A stretch of 64,000 bases of DNA from Acaryochloris sp. CCMEE 5410 (GCF_000238775.2 NZ_AFEJ02000002.1:1659501-1723500); one strand, 5' to 3'. Counted from the stretch's first letter, positions 46,785 through 57,287 are shown. The notes: a model not told the origin generated them from the letters alone. Program-made: numbers and translations.

Positions 46785-47900
46785 CTAGCGGATATACTCT
46801 TTCAAAACACTATTACGGTTAGGATGGCGCAACTTGCGCAAAGCCTTGGCTTCGATTTGGCGAATCCGCTCACGGGTAACATTGAAGATCTGACCAATTT
46901 CTTCTAGGGTCTTCATTCGACCATCATCTAGGCCGTAGCGTAACTTCAACACATCACGCTCACGCGGGCTAAGGGTATCTAGAACCGTTTCTAGATCTTC
47001 TCGAAGTAAGCTCTTGGATACCTGATCCTCAGGCGTTTCACCATCGGACTCGATAAAGTCACCTAAGCGGGAGTCTTCTTCTTTACCGATGGGGGTTTCT
47101 AAGGAGATGGGTAATTGGGCAGACTTGGCGATGAAACGCAGCTTCTCGATGGTCATTTCCATGCGAGTGGCAATTTCTTCTTCTGTCGGCTTGCGGCCCA
47201 TTTCTTGGGACAGCAATTTTGTAGTTTTCTTAATGCGAGAAATGGTTTCGTACAGGTGGACGGGGAGGCGAATCGTGCGGGATTGATCTGCGATCGCACG
47301 GGTGATCGCCTGACGAATCCACCAGGTAGCATAGGTGGAAAACTTGTATCCTTTCTCGTGGTCAAACTTTTCAGCGGCCCGGATCAAACCCAGGCTACCC
47401 TCTTGAATCAAGTCTTGGAAAGACAGGCCCCGATTCATATATTTCTTAGCGATGGATACGACCAATCGGAGGTTGGACTGGACCATCTTGTCTTTAGCTC
47501 TACGGCCTGCATGCAGACGATGGCGGAAACGGTTAAGGGGCATATCCACTTCTAATGCCCACTCTTGAAGCTGAGGCTCACGCTCTAGTCGATCAAACAG
47601 ATCGTCATAAATGCGCTCTAGCTCTAGCAAGTCTGCAATTTTACGAGCCAGTTCAATCTCTTCATCAGCTCGGAGTAATCGAATTCTACCGATTTCTTGT
47701 AGATACAGCCGGATGGAATCTTCCGTGTAATGCTTCTTCTTGGATTGACCGCGTCGACGGGCAGTACGAGCTTTTGTCGTTTTCCCACCTTCGCCAGCTT
47801 GGTTATCCTCACTAGTGCTACTGGCAGCATCCTCAACCAGATTATCTAAATCATTAGCCGGAGCTTGGATAGCTTCTAGTACATTATTGGCTTGGGTCAT
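46785..47900 (-). CDS. rpoD: Principal RNA polymerase sigma factor RpoD (SigA)
   Basis: A 371-residue sigma-70 factor, short because cyanobacterial group 1 sigmas lack most of region 1.1. Region 1.2 starts at [16 protein letters not shown], region 2 includes [20 protein letters not shown] and [18 protein letters not shown], and region 4 ends with the helix-turn-helix [26 protein letters not shown] (parts quoted). The N-terminal 50 residues are charged and low complexity. It lies opposite bicA. The upstream gap of about 650 bp should hold its promoter. Confidence 0.93.
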   Translation of the reverse strand: MTQANNVLEAIQAPANDLDNLVEDAASSTSEDNQAGEGGKTTKARTARRRGQSKKKHYTEDSIRLYLQEIGRIRLLRADEEIELARKIADLLELERIYDDLFDRLEREPQLQEWALEVDMPLNRFRHRLHAGRRAKDKMVQSNLRLVVSIAKKYMNRGLSFQDLIQEGSLGLIRAAEKFDHEKGYKFSTYATWWIRQAITRAIADQSRTIRLPVHLYETISRIKKTTKLLSQEMGRKPTEEEIATRMEMTIEKLRFIAKSAQLPISLETPIGKEEDSRLGDFIESDGETPEDQVSKSLLREDLETVLDTLSPRERDVLKLRYGLDDGRMKTLEEIGQIFNVTRERIRQIEAKALRKLRHPNRNSVLKEYIR

Positions 47901-48556
47901 GCCGGATTCCTCAATACTCCCTAATTAAGACGATAGGAGAACCATTTTTTACTCACTACAACCGAATCTAACAAATTCAGTTAGGGATGTGGATCTAGAT
48001 GCCAAATCAGCCTACCTCAACAGTATATGCAAGGCAATTCAAAGCCTGAGCAAAAGACAAAACGCAGTCCTGCATTGGGCTTTGGCCGTTCGACTATTGC
48101 TAAACCTCCACGATTGTAGCCTTTCTCACAAAAATTGGGGGAGTCTACAACGACTTCCACCGCAATTATGACTTAAACCTTTCAAAACGACATCCCTTGC
48201 CCTATTTTCCAGAATGCGTTATGGAACCCATGGCAAGCCCCCCACCGTCGTTTGAGCTTTATATCTCTTAGTAGAGCATTTATTGATGTGGATCACCACA
48301 ACCCAGTGATCTAATTCACTGTGGTCTTAACAGGCCGTGCCCCTGAGAGCACTAGATGTAGCGTATAGAAGTGGGTCAAATTCACTAGATTTAGGGATTG
48401 ATGGGTTAATCTATCGTCGAAAAAGCCTCAGGGTGAAAATAGCAAAACTTAACTTTACTTGAAGTATATTAAGATTTCTTAATTGTTGTGGTAGAGATTT
48501 GCTTAGCTCATCCAAACCCTAGAATTTGAAATGTGTCAGTGAGAACTATATTGTGC
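47901..48556. other. Intergenic region between rpoD and the copper ATPase
   Basis: No convincing gene is present. It must hold the rpoD promoter (minus strand) and the 3' end of the copper ATPase transcript. An ATTAAGA-TT-TCTTAAT palindrome lies at about 48469-48484. Open frames of up to 60 codons have no ribosome binding site. Confidence 0.5.
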
Positions 48557-50920
48557 CTACAGGGAAAGCCGCCTTAACTGCAGAGAATTCGTCACGACAC
48601 TGACAGAGCTGAATGCCATCAGAGCTGCTGACGAAGCAGGACTCAGCAAAATTCCAAATTTAGGTAGAAGGATTCCTGCCGCGATGGGCAGCCCTATGAG
48701 GTTATAAATCAATGCCCAAAACAGATTCTGCTGAATTTTGCGAAAAGTTGCTCGACTCAGGCGTAAAACGTCTACCAGGCGATATAGAGGATTAGCATCT
48801 CCAGACATCAGGATAATTTGGGCCGTTTCTATGGCCACATCTGTCCCCCCACTCAGAGAAATGCCCACATCAGCCTGGGCCAAAGCAGGCGCATCATTAA
48901 TCCCATCTCCAACCATGCCGACTTGATGGCCTTGTACTTGCAGGTCGGCAATGACTGCCGCTTTATCCCCAGGGGTCACACCAGCCCGCACTGCCGTTGG
49001 ATCTAACCCCAGTTCTTGGGCCACGATATGGGCTGTCTCAGCTTGATCACCTGTCAGCATCTGTATCCGCAAACCCAGGCCTTTAAGATCTTTCAGGGTT
49101 TGTGCTGCATCAGATCTCAAAGTGTCTTGAACGGCCAGTCCCCCCACATAGGTCTGGTCAGTAGCCAAATGAATCAGCGTCTTACCCGCTTGGGCCAGCT
49201 GATGGCCCTGGTGCTGATCCTGGGGTGGAATCACAATGCCGCAGTCTTGTAGCCATTGTGCAGAACCCAAGCGAATAAAAGTCCCCTCCAGCTGGCCTTT
49301 AATGCCACATCCAGGCACCGTCTCTAAGGCAGTTGCTGAGGCGTAAGCAAGATCCTGGGCATCGGCCTGTTCCACAATCGCAGTGGCCAGGGGGTGGCGA
49401 CTGCCTTTTTCCAGACTGGCGGCTAACTGCAAAACGGTCTGGGATGAGAGAGGCTCTGCCAACGGGAGTGCTGGCAAACCTTCGGACACCCAATAATCTG
49501 TGACCTGGGGATGGCCTGTGGTGAGGGTACCCGTTTTATCAAAAATGAGGGTATCGAGACGATCCACTTGCTCTAATACATCTCCCCCTCGAATCAACAA
49601 ACCCCGCTCTGCCCCAAGACTCGTTCCGACCAAAATGGCTGTGGGAGTTGCTAAGCCTAAGGCACAGGGACAAGCGATGACGAGTACGGCAATCGCCAGC
49701 TTGAGTCCCAGTAGAATGCCAGCGGATCGGGGGGCCATCTCTGCCATACCGACATCTGGGCTATGCATCATTGGCAGGGTGCCTGAGGCTAAAACTTCAG
49801 GCCAAAGATGAACGCCAATCCCTACCCAAAACAGGAAAGTCAGGGTTGCGATCGCAAGGACGCCATAGGTGAAATATCCAGCGACCCGGTCAGCAAATTG
49901 TTGAATTGGGGCTTTGCGAGTTTGGGCCGTTTCCACCAGATCAATAATTTGGGCGAGGGTCGTTTGTTTCCCCGTTCGTGTGGCTTCAATCGTAACCAGG
50001 GCCGATTGATTAAGAGTGCCTGCCACCACTTCATCGGCAGGAGCTTTAGAAACAGGCATTGCTTCCCCCGTTAACATGGCCTCATCTACTAGGGTGTTTC
50101 CCTCTAGAACTCGACCATCTACAGGAAACTTATCTCCAGGTAAGACCTGCAACCAAGCGCCAATCTGGACATCTCGAACCGGAATATCTACGGCTTGGTC
50201 TGGCTGGGTCTCTGGATTGGGGAGCCATCGAGCCACCATCGGTTGCAGGGCGAGGAGCTTTTCCAAGGACGCTTTAGTCCGTCCCCTAGCCTGAGCTTCT
50301 AAGGCGCGTCCCAGCAGAATCAGCCCCACAATCATCACCGGGGCATCGAAAAAGCAGTCCCAATATAATTGCGGCCAAACCACTGCCACGACGCTGGCTA
50401 GATAGGCCGTTACACTACCTAAGCTAATCAGGGTGTTCATATTGGGGCGATTTTGCCACAAGCCCCGCCAGCCTTCCTGCAGAATGGGACGTCCAGGTCC
50501 GAGTAGGGCGAGGGTTGCCAGTCCCCAGTGAAATTGGATACTGGTGAGCCAAGGCACGGTGAAGCCAGGGATATGCCCCAAATGCCCTACCCCCGACAGT
50601 ACGACCAGTACCGTCGCGAGTACTAGAGGTTGAATTTCTTTGAGGGGTTGTGGCGGCAGGGGTTCAGCCTCTTCTTCGCGGTTCTGAATATGGCTGGGGA
50701 ACCCTGCGGTGGTTAAGACCTGCGCTAAGCTAGCTGGCTCAATTTCTTGGGGAACATATTCAATTGCGGCTTGTTCCGTGACTAGATTGACCACCGCCGT
50801 GGCCACACCAGGCTGTTGCTGCAGGCGTTTTTCCACAGCCTGGACGCATCCTGCGCATTTCATACCAGAAACCGTGAGAACCACCTGTTGGGTGGAGGGG
50901 GGAGGTGATAGAGAAGTCAT
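48557..50920 (-). CDS. Copper-type P1B ATPase (heavy-metal transporter)
   Basis: A 787-residue P1B ATPase. One N-terminal metal-binding domain has GMKCAGC (Cys22, Cys25). The A domain holds TGEA (284-287). The transmembrane metal site is CPC (417-419), and the phosphorylation motif DKTGT is at 461-465. CPC plus a CxxC domain points to Cu(I). A lumenal loop at about 380-400 is Met/His-rich (MMHSPDVGMAEM). Synechocystis has two such pumps, CtaA and PacS, and this one cannot be assigned between them. It overlaps dacB by four bases (ATGA). Confidence 0.93.
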   Translation of the reverse strand: MTSLSPPPSTQQVVLTVSGMKCAGCVQAVEKRLQQQPGVATAVVNLVTEQAAIEYVPQEIEPASLAQVLTTAGFPSHIQNREEEAEPLPPQPLKEIQPLVLATVLVVLSGVGHLGHIPGFTVPWLTSIQFHWGLATLALLGPGRPILQEGWRGLWQNRPNMNTLISLGSVTAYLASVVAVVWPQLYWDCFFDAPVMIVGLILLGRALEAQARGRTKASLEKLLALQPMVARWLPNPETQPDQAVDIPVRDVQIGAWLQVLPGDKFPVDGRVLEGNTLVDEAMLTGEAMPVSKAPADEVVAGTLNQSALVTIEATRTGKQTTLAQIIDLVETAQTRKAPIQQFADRVAGYFTYGVLAIATLTFLFWVGIGVHLWPEVLASGTLPMMHSPDVGMAEMAPRSAGILLGLKLAIAVLVIACPCALGLATPTAILVGTSLGAERGLLIRGGDVLEQVDRLDTLIFDKTGTLTTGHPQVTDYWVSEGLPALPLAEPLSSQTVLQLAASLEKGSRHPLATAIVEQADAQDLAYASATALETVPGCGIKGQLEGTFIRLGSAQWLQDCGIVIPPQDQHQGHQLAQAGKTLIHLATDQTYVGGLAVQDTLRSDAAQTLKDLKGLGLRIQMLTGDQAETAHIVAQELGLDPTAVRAGVTPGDKAAVIADLQVQGHQVGMVGDGINDAPALAQADVGISLSGGTDVAIETAQIILMSGDANPLYRLVDVLRLSRATFRKIQQNLFWALIYNLIGLPIAAGILLPKFGILLSPASSAALMAFSSVSVVTNSLQLRRLSL

Positions 50921-52383
50921 CCGTTTCTACCCTGACAAGATTGCCAACGATTGATTGATAACAGCAGGGCATCCATGGCTTGCCGCCGTTTGCTGCCCGA
51001 TTGATTGTATTGATTAAACATCAGACTAAACAGCACCGGTGAAGATTGGGGGTGTTGGAGGTAGCCCGTTAAGGTCGAAACCCCGCGCATCCCCCCACTT
51101 TTACTCCATAGGGTTGAGGGTGAATTTTGCCCAATAGAGTCTTTAGGTAAAGACGTCTGGAAGGTAGAGGCGTGGGGAGATTTGAGAATGCCTTTTAAAG
51201 TTTGAGTTAGGGCCAGGGGACTGACCAGGTTTTGTCGAGATAAACCAGAGCCATCGGCCACTGCATAGGTGGACGCATTGACCCCTAGTTGGGTTAGGGT
51301 TTGTTTGAGAACCTTCAAACCTTGCTGATGGGTATTTGGCGAGGATTGCTGCTGGACTGCCCCCAAGGTTTTGACTAGAGCTTCCGCATAGAGGTTATTG
51401 CTCTCTTGGTTCGTGGTTTTAATTAGCGTTGTCAGGGGGGGCGATTGGATTTGCGTGAAGCGCTGTTCTGATTTGCCTTTGAGAACAGCATCGCGCTCTT
51501 GAGAGGTCGATAAAAGTGATAGTTTCCCCACTGTTATCTGGTGAGCCGCCAAGATAGCTCGAAACCGCTTGAGTAAAAACCAGCCTGGATCAATGACGGC
51601 TACGGCGAATCGATCGTAAGGAGCTCCGGCTCGCAGCTGTCCTGTAATCTCAATTTCTAAAGTATTGCCCTTGAGGCGGCGGACAATTTCTATATATTCT
51701 GGAGCATTTTGAGCCACGGTGCGGGTGCGATTGATCTGCCGCCAAGGACCAATGGGGTGAGGCGAGAGCCATTCGACTCGGAGGGGCTGGCCTAAGGCTT
51801 GGGGCCAGATTTTTAGCTCATAGGCATTTTGATTGAGGATCAGGCTATTGACGGGAGCGCCATAGCCCGCCTGCAGATCTTCCCATTCCCAGGACGGAAC
51901 AATGCCTGGTCCTTGAAAATAGGTGTCATCTCCGAGGAGATGGTTGATTTGGCGGATGCCTTTTTGCTTAAGTTGGGTGGCAATTTGTTGTAGCTGCTGA
52001 TCAGAAAGGGTGGGGTCACCTCGACCCACAATGCGCAAATGGTCGAGGGTGGGTCCTGAACCCGCTCCATAGAGGTCGGTTTGGATGCGGAATTTAGGGC
52101 CGAGCCGAGTCAGTGCCGCGGCTGTCGTCATTACCTTTGTGGTAGACGCAGGCAGGAAATAGCGCTGGGCGTCTTTGGTGTAAAGCGGTTGGGAGGCTTG
52201 AAGGGGTTGAACGGCGATCCCTAAACGAGCTTGGTTAAAGAGGGGTTGGGATGCGATCGCATCCAGGTCTCGCTGCAGTTGTGTCCTGCATTGGGGCTTC
52301 AGGGATGGGGCACCTTGGGCCGCGACGGGCATACTTAGCAACCCAACGACCAAGCCACCCTTAATAACATTGTCCCCAGACAT
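50917..52383 (-). CDS. dacB: D-alanyl-D-alanine carboxypeptidase/endopeptidase (PBP4 family)
   Basis: A 488-residue exported class C penicillin-binding protein. A signal-like start (GGLVVGLLSMPVAAQGAP) is followed by the SxxK motif in PASTTKVMTTAAAL, SxN in ESNNLYAEAL, and KSG in LWSKSGGMRG. It trims peptidoglycan cross-links or stem peptides. It is the first gene of an operon in which the copper ATPase starts within its stop codon; a physiological link between the two is not known. It has the extra inserted domain of PBP4. Confidence 0.9.
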   Translation of the reverse strand: MSGDNVIKGGLVVGLLSMPVAAQGAPSLKPQCRTQLQRDLDAIASQPLFNQARLGIAVQPLQASQPLYTKDAQRYFLPASTTKVMTTAAALTRLGPKFRIQTDLYGAGSGPTLDHLRIVGRGDPTLSDQQLQQIATQLKQKGIRQINHLLGDDTYFQGPGIVPSWEWEDLQAGYGAPVNSLILNQNAYELKIWPQALGQPLRVEWLSPHPIGPWRQINRTRTVAQNAPEYIEIVRRLKGNTLEIEITGQLRAGAPYDRFAVAVIDPGWFLLKRFRAILAAHQITVGKLSLLSTSQERDAVLKGKSEQRFTQIQSPPLTTLIKTTNQESNNLYAEALVKTLGAVQQQSSPNTHQQGLKVLKQTLTQLGVNASTYAVADGSGLSRQNLVSPLALTQTLKGILKSPHASTFQTSLPKDSIGQNSPSTLWSKSGGMRGVSTLTGYLQHPQSSPVLFSLMFNQYNQSGSKRRQAMDALLLSINRWQSCQGRNG

Positions 52384-52528
52384 TCCATGCTCTCCTGATG
52401 ATAGGAGCCAGCTTAACGTGAATTGAGAAGGGGTTATCCTGCCTTCAGACCGGCTTTAGGATTGGCATTCCTCACACCTTCTTCAGATGTGCCTATCTAC
52501 AATAGAAGTAGGACAATCATAGGAAATC

Positions 52529-54118
52529 ATGGATGCTGCCTTACCCCTCCTCGTTCAGCGGATGCTGCAACCGGAATTCTATCCCCATCCGGTTCAGACC
52601 CCAGTGCAGCTTTTACAAACCCATATTTCCTATGTGTTCTTGACGGGAGAGTTTGCGTACAAAGTTAAAAAGCCCACCCAATTTGGACTACTAGACTTTT
52701 CCACCCTGGAACAGCGAGCCTTTTTCTGCCAAGAGGAATTGCGTCTGAATCGCCGTTTATCCCCAGCCCTCTATTTGGCTGTACTGCCGATCTATGAGAA
52801 CGATGGGAGCTACGACCTTAAAAGCGCTTCTGATCCTGGCGCTGAAATTGTGGACTATGCCCTACAAATGCGACAGTTTGCTCAAGAGGGCTTGTTTAGC
52901 CACCTATTAGACCACGGTCAATTAACAGCAGCCCACATGCAGCAATTAGGGCAAAGCGTGGCTTGCTTTCATGCTACTGCGGAGACCAGTCCCGAGATTC
53001 AGGCCAATGGGACCTTAGAATCCCTGCAAGCTATCGATGAAGAGAACTACACCCTCACCCAAGCCTTTATGGGTAAATCCCAAACCCAGGAGCAGTGGCA
53101 ACAGACCCGAGGGTTTACCCAACAGTTCTGGCGAGATCATCAAGATTGGCTACAACAGCGCCAAGACAAAATTCGAGAATGCCACGGTGATTTACATCTT
53201 AATAATGTGTGTTTGTATCAGGATCACATTCAAATCTTCGATTGCATCGAATTTTGTCGGGAGTTTCGCCATATTGATGGGATGTATGATGTGGCATTTA
53301 TGGTGATGGATTTAGACTTTCACCATCGAGGAGATCTCGGCAATGTCTTTCTGAATACATATCTGGAAAAGACCGGGGATTATGAAGGCGCTTTGTTGTT
53401 ACCCGCTTACTTGAGTATGCGAGCAACGATTCGTGGCAATGTTAATAGCATGACAGCCCAGAATATAGCCACTGCAGAGGGTAGTTCTTCCCAGAAACTT
53501 CACTGGCAAAAGGCCAAAGATTACTTTGCCTTAGCCCATCAATATACTCAACCTCAGCAGGGACAAATTATCCTGATGTCTGGCTTGTCGGGATCGGGAA
53601 AAAGCACGGTCGCTGATCGTCTAGCCCCTGTGCTCAATGCCGTTCATATTCGCTCAGATGCAGTGCGCAAACACCTAGCGGAGATTCCTTTAAATCAATC
53701 AGGTGTGGGGCCGAACTCGATTTACACCCCAGCCATGACCGAACGAACCTATCAACGCTTAGCTGAACTGGGAACATCTCTGGCACAAATGGGATGGACC
53801 GTAATTTTAGATGCGAAGTACGATCGAGTGCAGCTCCGTGAACAGGTTATGACCCAGGCGGAATTAGCCCAAATCCCTGTACAGATTCTGTACTGTACTG
53901 CTCCGGTAGCCGAGTTGCGATCGCGCCTCCAAAACCGTCAAGGAGACATTTCAGATGCCACACCAGACCTGTTGGTCCACCAACAACAAACATTCCAAGC
54001 TTTTACGACGGCAGAAAAGCCAAAGGTGACTCAATTCGAGACTCAACAAGATTTGGATGCTCAATTAACATCTTTTTGCCAGCATCTCGCCAAAAAGGAT
54101 AATGTCAGGTTAATCTGA
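52529..54118 (+). CDS. Bifunctional APH-like kinase and P-loop ATPase
   Basis: A 529-residue protein with two kinase-like parts. The N-terminal domain (about 1-330) is aminoglycoside-phosphotransferase-like: CHGDLHLNNVCL is its catalytic loop and FDCIEFCREFRHID its metal-binding segment. The C-terminal domain (from about 347) has Walker A GLSGSGKSTVADRL and a downstream IRSDAVRKHL, like small-molecule or tRNA-type kinases. This fusion occurs widely in proteobacteria and cyanobacteria; the substrate is unknown. It does not imply antibiotic resistance. It is transcribed divergently from dacB. Confidence 0.88.
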   Translation: MDAALPLLVQRMLQPEFYPHPVQTPVQLLQTHISYVFLTGEFAYKVKKPTQFGLLDFSTLEQRAFFCQEELRLNRRLSPALYLAVLPIYENDGSYDLKSASDPGAEIVDYALQMRQFAQEGLFSHLLDHGQLTAAHMQQLGQSVACFHATAETSPEIQANGTLESLQAIDEENYTLTQAFMGKSQTQEQWQQTRGFTQQFWRDHQDWLQQRQDKIRECHGDLHLNNVCLYQDHIQIFDCIEFCREFRHIDGMYDVAFMVMDLDFHHRGDLGNVFLNTYLEKTGDYEGALLLPAYLSMRATIRGNVNSMTAQNIATAEGSSSQKLHWQKAKDYFALAHQYTQPQQGQIILMSGLSGSGKSTVADRLAPVLNAVHIRSDAVRKHLAEIPLNQSGVGPNSIYTPAMTERTYQRLAELGTSLAQMGWTVILDAKYDRVQLREQVMTQAELAQIPVQILYCTAPVAELRSRLQNRQGDISDATPDLLVHQQQTFQAFTTAEKPKVTQFETQQDLDAQLTSFCQHLAKKDNVRLI

Positions 54119-54255
54119 GGGCAGTACGAAGAAAAAAAGATTATAGTTCAGTCAGAGTGTAAATCATCATTTGGCACTGACCGGCCTAACTATTGCATCT
54201 TTGAAGGCGGGGGGGAAACGCTCGAGTGCAGTAAATAAAAAGGACGATTATCCCT

Positions 54256-55761
54256 GTGGCAAACACGGCCCACCTCCGACTCATTAAACGCGGAGTTAAA
54301 CATTGGAATAACTGGCGCAAAGAGAAGTTTTCCGATCAACCCGATTTGTCTGAAGCTGATCTCAGTGGGTTAGATCTACGAGGCGTTAATTTGATTGGCG
54401 CAGATCTGAACCATGCAAATTTAACGGGAGCAGATTTAAGCGGGGCCTATTTAAGCGTTGCCAATTTATCCCATGCTTATCTCAGCGAAGCCAAACTGAC
54501 AGGCGCTAATCTTGGCAAAGCCAATCTAGAAGCGGTGGATCTCAGCTTTGCAAATCTCGAACAATCTATTCTTATAGAAACTCGGCTAGCAAGAGCGTTG
54601 CTTGTCGAAGCCAACTTAACCCAGGCTGTTCTCAATTTTGCGGATTTAAGCCGCACCAACTTAAGTAAGGCAAATCTCCGTAAAGCACATCTGATCAAAG
54701 CAATTCTGCTTGAAGCAAACTTAAGTGATGTCAACCTGAAAGGCGCGAATCTCAATCGAGCCCTATTAAGTGAGGCAGATTTAACCCGGGCCAATTTGAG
54801 CAACATTAACCTCAGCAAAGCAGACCTCAGTTTTGCCCGGTTAATTGAAGCCGATCTACATGGTGCCAATCTGAACGGTATTATCCTGATTGAGGCCAAC
54901 TTGCGCGGCGCCAATCTCCAGGGCAGCACCCTGAAAAAAGGCCAACTCTGTCGGGCTAATTTAGGTGCCGTCGATTTAAGCAACGCTGATATCAAAAGCA
55001 CCAATCTCAGTGATAGTGATTTAATTAACGCCAATCTCAGTAAAGCGCTACTGGTTGACACCAACCTGAGTGATGCGCAACTGGCAGGGGCTAATTGCCA
55101 CAAAGCCAGCTTTCTCCATGCCAATCTCAATAAAGCGAATTTATGTGAGACCAACTTAACGGCAGCGGATTTGAGAGAGGCAGATTTACGCAAGGCCGAT
55201 CTGACCCGGAGCCAAATTCAGGCGGCCAACCTATCCATGACCAACTTGACAGCAGCCTGCCTGGAAGAAGTGGGCTTAAACCGCAGTACCAAGTTTGACC
55301 ATGCGATTTGTGAGCATGTCTACTTAAAAAGGCATGAGCAAGACCGTCAGCCCAGCCACGGTAAATTTCTGGCTGGCGAACTTGCACAACTGCTATGGAC
55401 CAGTTCTGAAACCATTAACCTTAACTTTCATAACGGGGTTAATTGGGCGGCCTTTGCCAATTCTTTGAAACGAATCCAACGGACCTATCCCCAGGCCCAA
55501 ATGGGTATTCAATGTATTGAACATAAAGGCAATGGAGTCATCCTGGTTAAGGTTCATACGGCTCCGAATGTGGACCAAGAAAAGGTGCATAAGGAACTGA
55601 TGCTGGCCTATGTCAACACCCGCCGCCAAATGAATCAAGATCAAAAAGATAAAGGGATGGGTAAGGTCACCACCCAAGAATCTTTGCAATTACAAAATCC
55701 CCAAGACATCATCAATAACTTGTTTGATTTACTCAATCCAGCCGTCAGTACTCTCCCCTAA
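54256..55761 (+). CDS. Large pentapeptide-repeat protein with C-terminal domain
   Basis: A 501-residue protein. Residues about 30-350 are an almost unbroken run of pentapeptide repeats (LSEADLSGLDLRGVNLIGAD and on), about 60 coils of a beta-helix. The last 130 residues are non-repetitive (LNFHNGVNWAAFANSLKRI; KVHKELMLAYVNTRR). The start is GTG at 54256, with AGGA upstream. No signal peptide is present, so it is probably cytoplasmic. The function is unknown. Confidence 0.85.
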   Translation: MANTAHLRLIKRGVKHWNNWRKEKFSDQPDLSEADLSGLDLRGVNLIGADLNHANLTGADLSGAYLSVANLSHAYLSEAKLTGANLGKANLEAVDLSFANLEQSILIETRLARALLVEANLTQAVLNFADLSRTNLSKANLRKAHLIKAILLEANLSDVNLKGANLNRALLSEADLTRANLSNINLSKADLSFARLIEADLHGANLNGIILIEANLRGANLQGSTLKKGQLCRANLGAVDLSNADIKSTNLSDSDLINANLSKALLVDTNLSDAQLAGANCHKASFLHANLNKANLCETNLTAADLREADLRKADLTRSQIQAANLSMTNLTAACLEEVGLNRSTKFDHAICEHVYLKRHEQDRQPSHGKFLAGELAQLLWTSSETINLNFHNGVNWAAFANSLKRIQRTYPQAQMGIQCIEHKGNGVILVKVHTAPNVDQEKVHKELMLAYVNTRRQMNQDQKDKGMGKVTTQESLQLQNPQDIINNLFDLLNPAVSTLP

Positions 55762-55910
55762 ATATCCGCCCTAGTCACGAAGGAATGGGGCAAGCATGGG
55801 GATTGATCCCCATGAATGGAAATTTGGCTTAATTAATTTAGTTTTTGGCAAAAAATTACCTAGGATTATTGCACGCAAGGAGCGACATTTAAATCCGGAG
55901 GAAATTTGTC

Positions 55911-56765
55911 ATGCGCTGGAAAATGGGCCGAAGAAGTAGCAATGTCGAGGATCGGCGGGGTGGTTCTTCAATGCCGACAGTGGCAGGAGGCGGGTTAGGC
56001 GTCTTGGTGATCGCCCTGGTTGCGGCCTTTTTTGGGGTAGACTCGAGCTTAATTTTGGACCAAGCAAATCAGTTTGAGAATCAGCCAACCTCCTCAGCAC
56101 CGGGAAATCGGCCTGCGGCTGAAAATGAGCTAGCCGACTTTGTCTCTGTCGTACTTGCTGATACGGAAGACACTTGGGAGACCTTATTTCGCCAAGGTGG
56201 GCAAACTTACCGAAAACCCAAACTAGTGTTGTTCTCAGGTCAAACGTCGTCTGCATGCGGCTTAGGGAGAGCGGCGGTGGGGCCGTTCTACTGCCCTGCA
56301 GATCAGAAAGTGTATATTGATCTGAGCTTCTATAACGACCTCAAAGAACGGCATCAGGCTCCTGGTGATTTTGCCCAAGCCTATGTGATCGCCCACGAGG
56401 TGGGGCACCATGTCCAAACCCTACTAGGCATTTCTCGTAAGGTCCATGAGTTAAGAAGCCGGGTCAGCAAAGTAGAAGGTAATCAGCTTTCCGTGCGACA
56501 AGAACTCCAAGCAGACTGTTTTGCAGGGATTTGGGCTCACCATGCCAATCGAACCCGTCAAATTTTGGAGCAGGGCGACGTGGAGGAAGCCTTAAATGCA
56601 GCCAGCAGTATTGGCGATGATCGCTTACAGCAGCAAGCAGGCGGCCGTGTCACCCCTGAGTCTTTTACCCATGGCAGTTCTGTCCAACGTGTGAAATGGT
56701 TCAAGGTGGGTTTGCAAACAGGAAGTCTCAAAGATTGTGACACCTTCGCTGCACGCAATCTTTAA
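55911..56765 (+). CDS. YpfJ-type zinc metallopeptidase, membrane-anchored
   Basis: A 284-residue protein of the YpfJ/neutral zinc metallopeptidase family. It has one N-terminal membrane segment (about 28-46, LGVLVIALVAAFFGV) and a zinc site HEVGHH, with a downstream ELQADCFAGIWAHH Glu motif. The C-terminal end fits the family (FTHGSSVQRVKWFKVG). The start has an RBS-like GGAGG. The substrate is not known. Confidence 0.92.
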   Translation: MRWKMGRRSSNVEDRRGGSSMPTVAGGGLGVLVIALVAAFFGVDSSLILDQANQFENQPTSSAPGNRPAAENELADFVSVVLADTEDTWETLFRQGGQTYRKPKLVLFSGQTSSACGLGRAAVGPFYCPADQKVYIDLSFYNDLKERHQAPGDFAQAYVIAHEVGHHVQTLLGISRKVHELRSRVSKVEGNQLSVRQELQADCFAGIWAHHANRTRQILEQGDVEEALNAASSIGDDRLQQQAGGRVTPESFTHGSSVQRVKWFKVGLQTGSLKDCDTFAARNL

Positions 56766-56795
56766 AGAAAAATGGATGGACACCTTATCTGAGGT

Positions 56796-57287
56796 CTAAG
56801 CCGCGTGTCCCCACCGAGGCGTTAAATTATGCACTTTAGGCGGGGAAGCTTTGCTAGAGGTCACTTCATAAAGTTTAGGGATTTCTTTACTGTTGTACAC
56901 TCGGAATTCTTTCTGAATCGTTGTTTCAGCAGCTCGAACAGCTTGATTCAGTACAACTGAACCGTCAGCATCGGAAATGGAACGATGAAACGTTCCCGGT
57001 GGAATCCGTAATATTTCCTTACCTGCTTCTAGTCTGACAATATGAAATGACTTTTCCCATTGAAAATTGACAAGATAGAAGGTGCGACCACCGGATAAAG
57101 CTAGTAAATTATCTTCCTGATTAGGGTGCAAGTAAAACTGCCAAAAATCATCGGCAGTGTTGTGAGGGCTAATCGCTGGACCCTCGTGATAAACCAAATC
57201 CCGGGCATTGGACTTAGGGATAGTGACATCAAAAAAACGAACCTTAGGTGTATCACGAAATCTCTCATAGGAGATGAGTTCAAACAT
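56796..57287 (-). CDS. Cupin-like protein
   Basis: A 163-residue protein with a single cupin fold. It has RLEAGKEILRIPPGTFHRS and an earlier DDFWQFYLHPNQE segment, as in RmlC-like sugar epimerases and related binding proteins. Only one clear metal-type His (PPGTFHRS) is seen, so catalytic activity is unsure. The start at ATG 57287 is preferred over TTG 57308. It lies between the metallopeptidase and a 390-bp gap, on the opposite strand. Confidence 0.6.
   Translation of the reverse strand: MFELISYERFRDTPKVRFFDVTIPKSNARDLVYHEGPAISPHNTADDFWQFYLHPNQEDNLLALSGGRTFYLVNFQWEKSFHIVRLEAGKEILRIPPGTFHRSISDADGSVVLNQAVRAAETTIQKEFRVYNSKEIPKLYEVTSSKASPPKVHNLTPRWGHAA

Noticed and set aside
47989-48171. A 60-codon frame upstream of rpoD
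   Set aside because: No ribosome binding site and no domain; the region is better read as the rpoD promoter region.
52529-54118. Aminoglycoside resistance enzyme
   Set aside because: The APH-like domain is fused to a second kinase domain and the fusion is widespread; APH-like folds act on many small molecules.
54477-55193. Minus-strand frame opposite the pentapeptide-repeat gene
   Set aside because: The Leu/Ala/Ser-rich periodicity is the antisense of the repeats and not a protein of its own.
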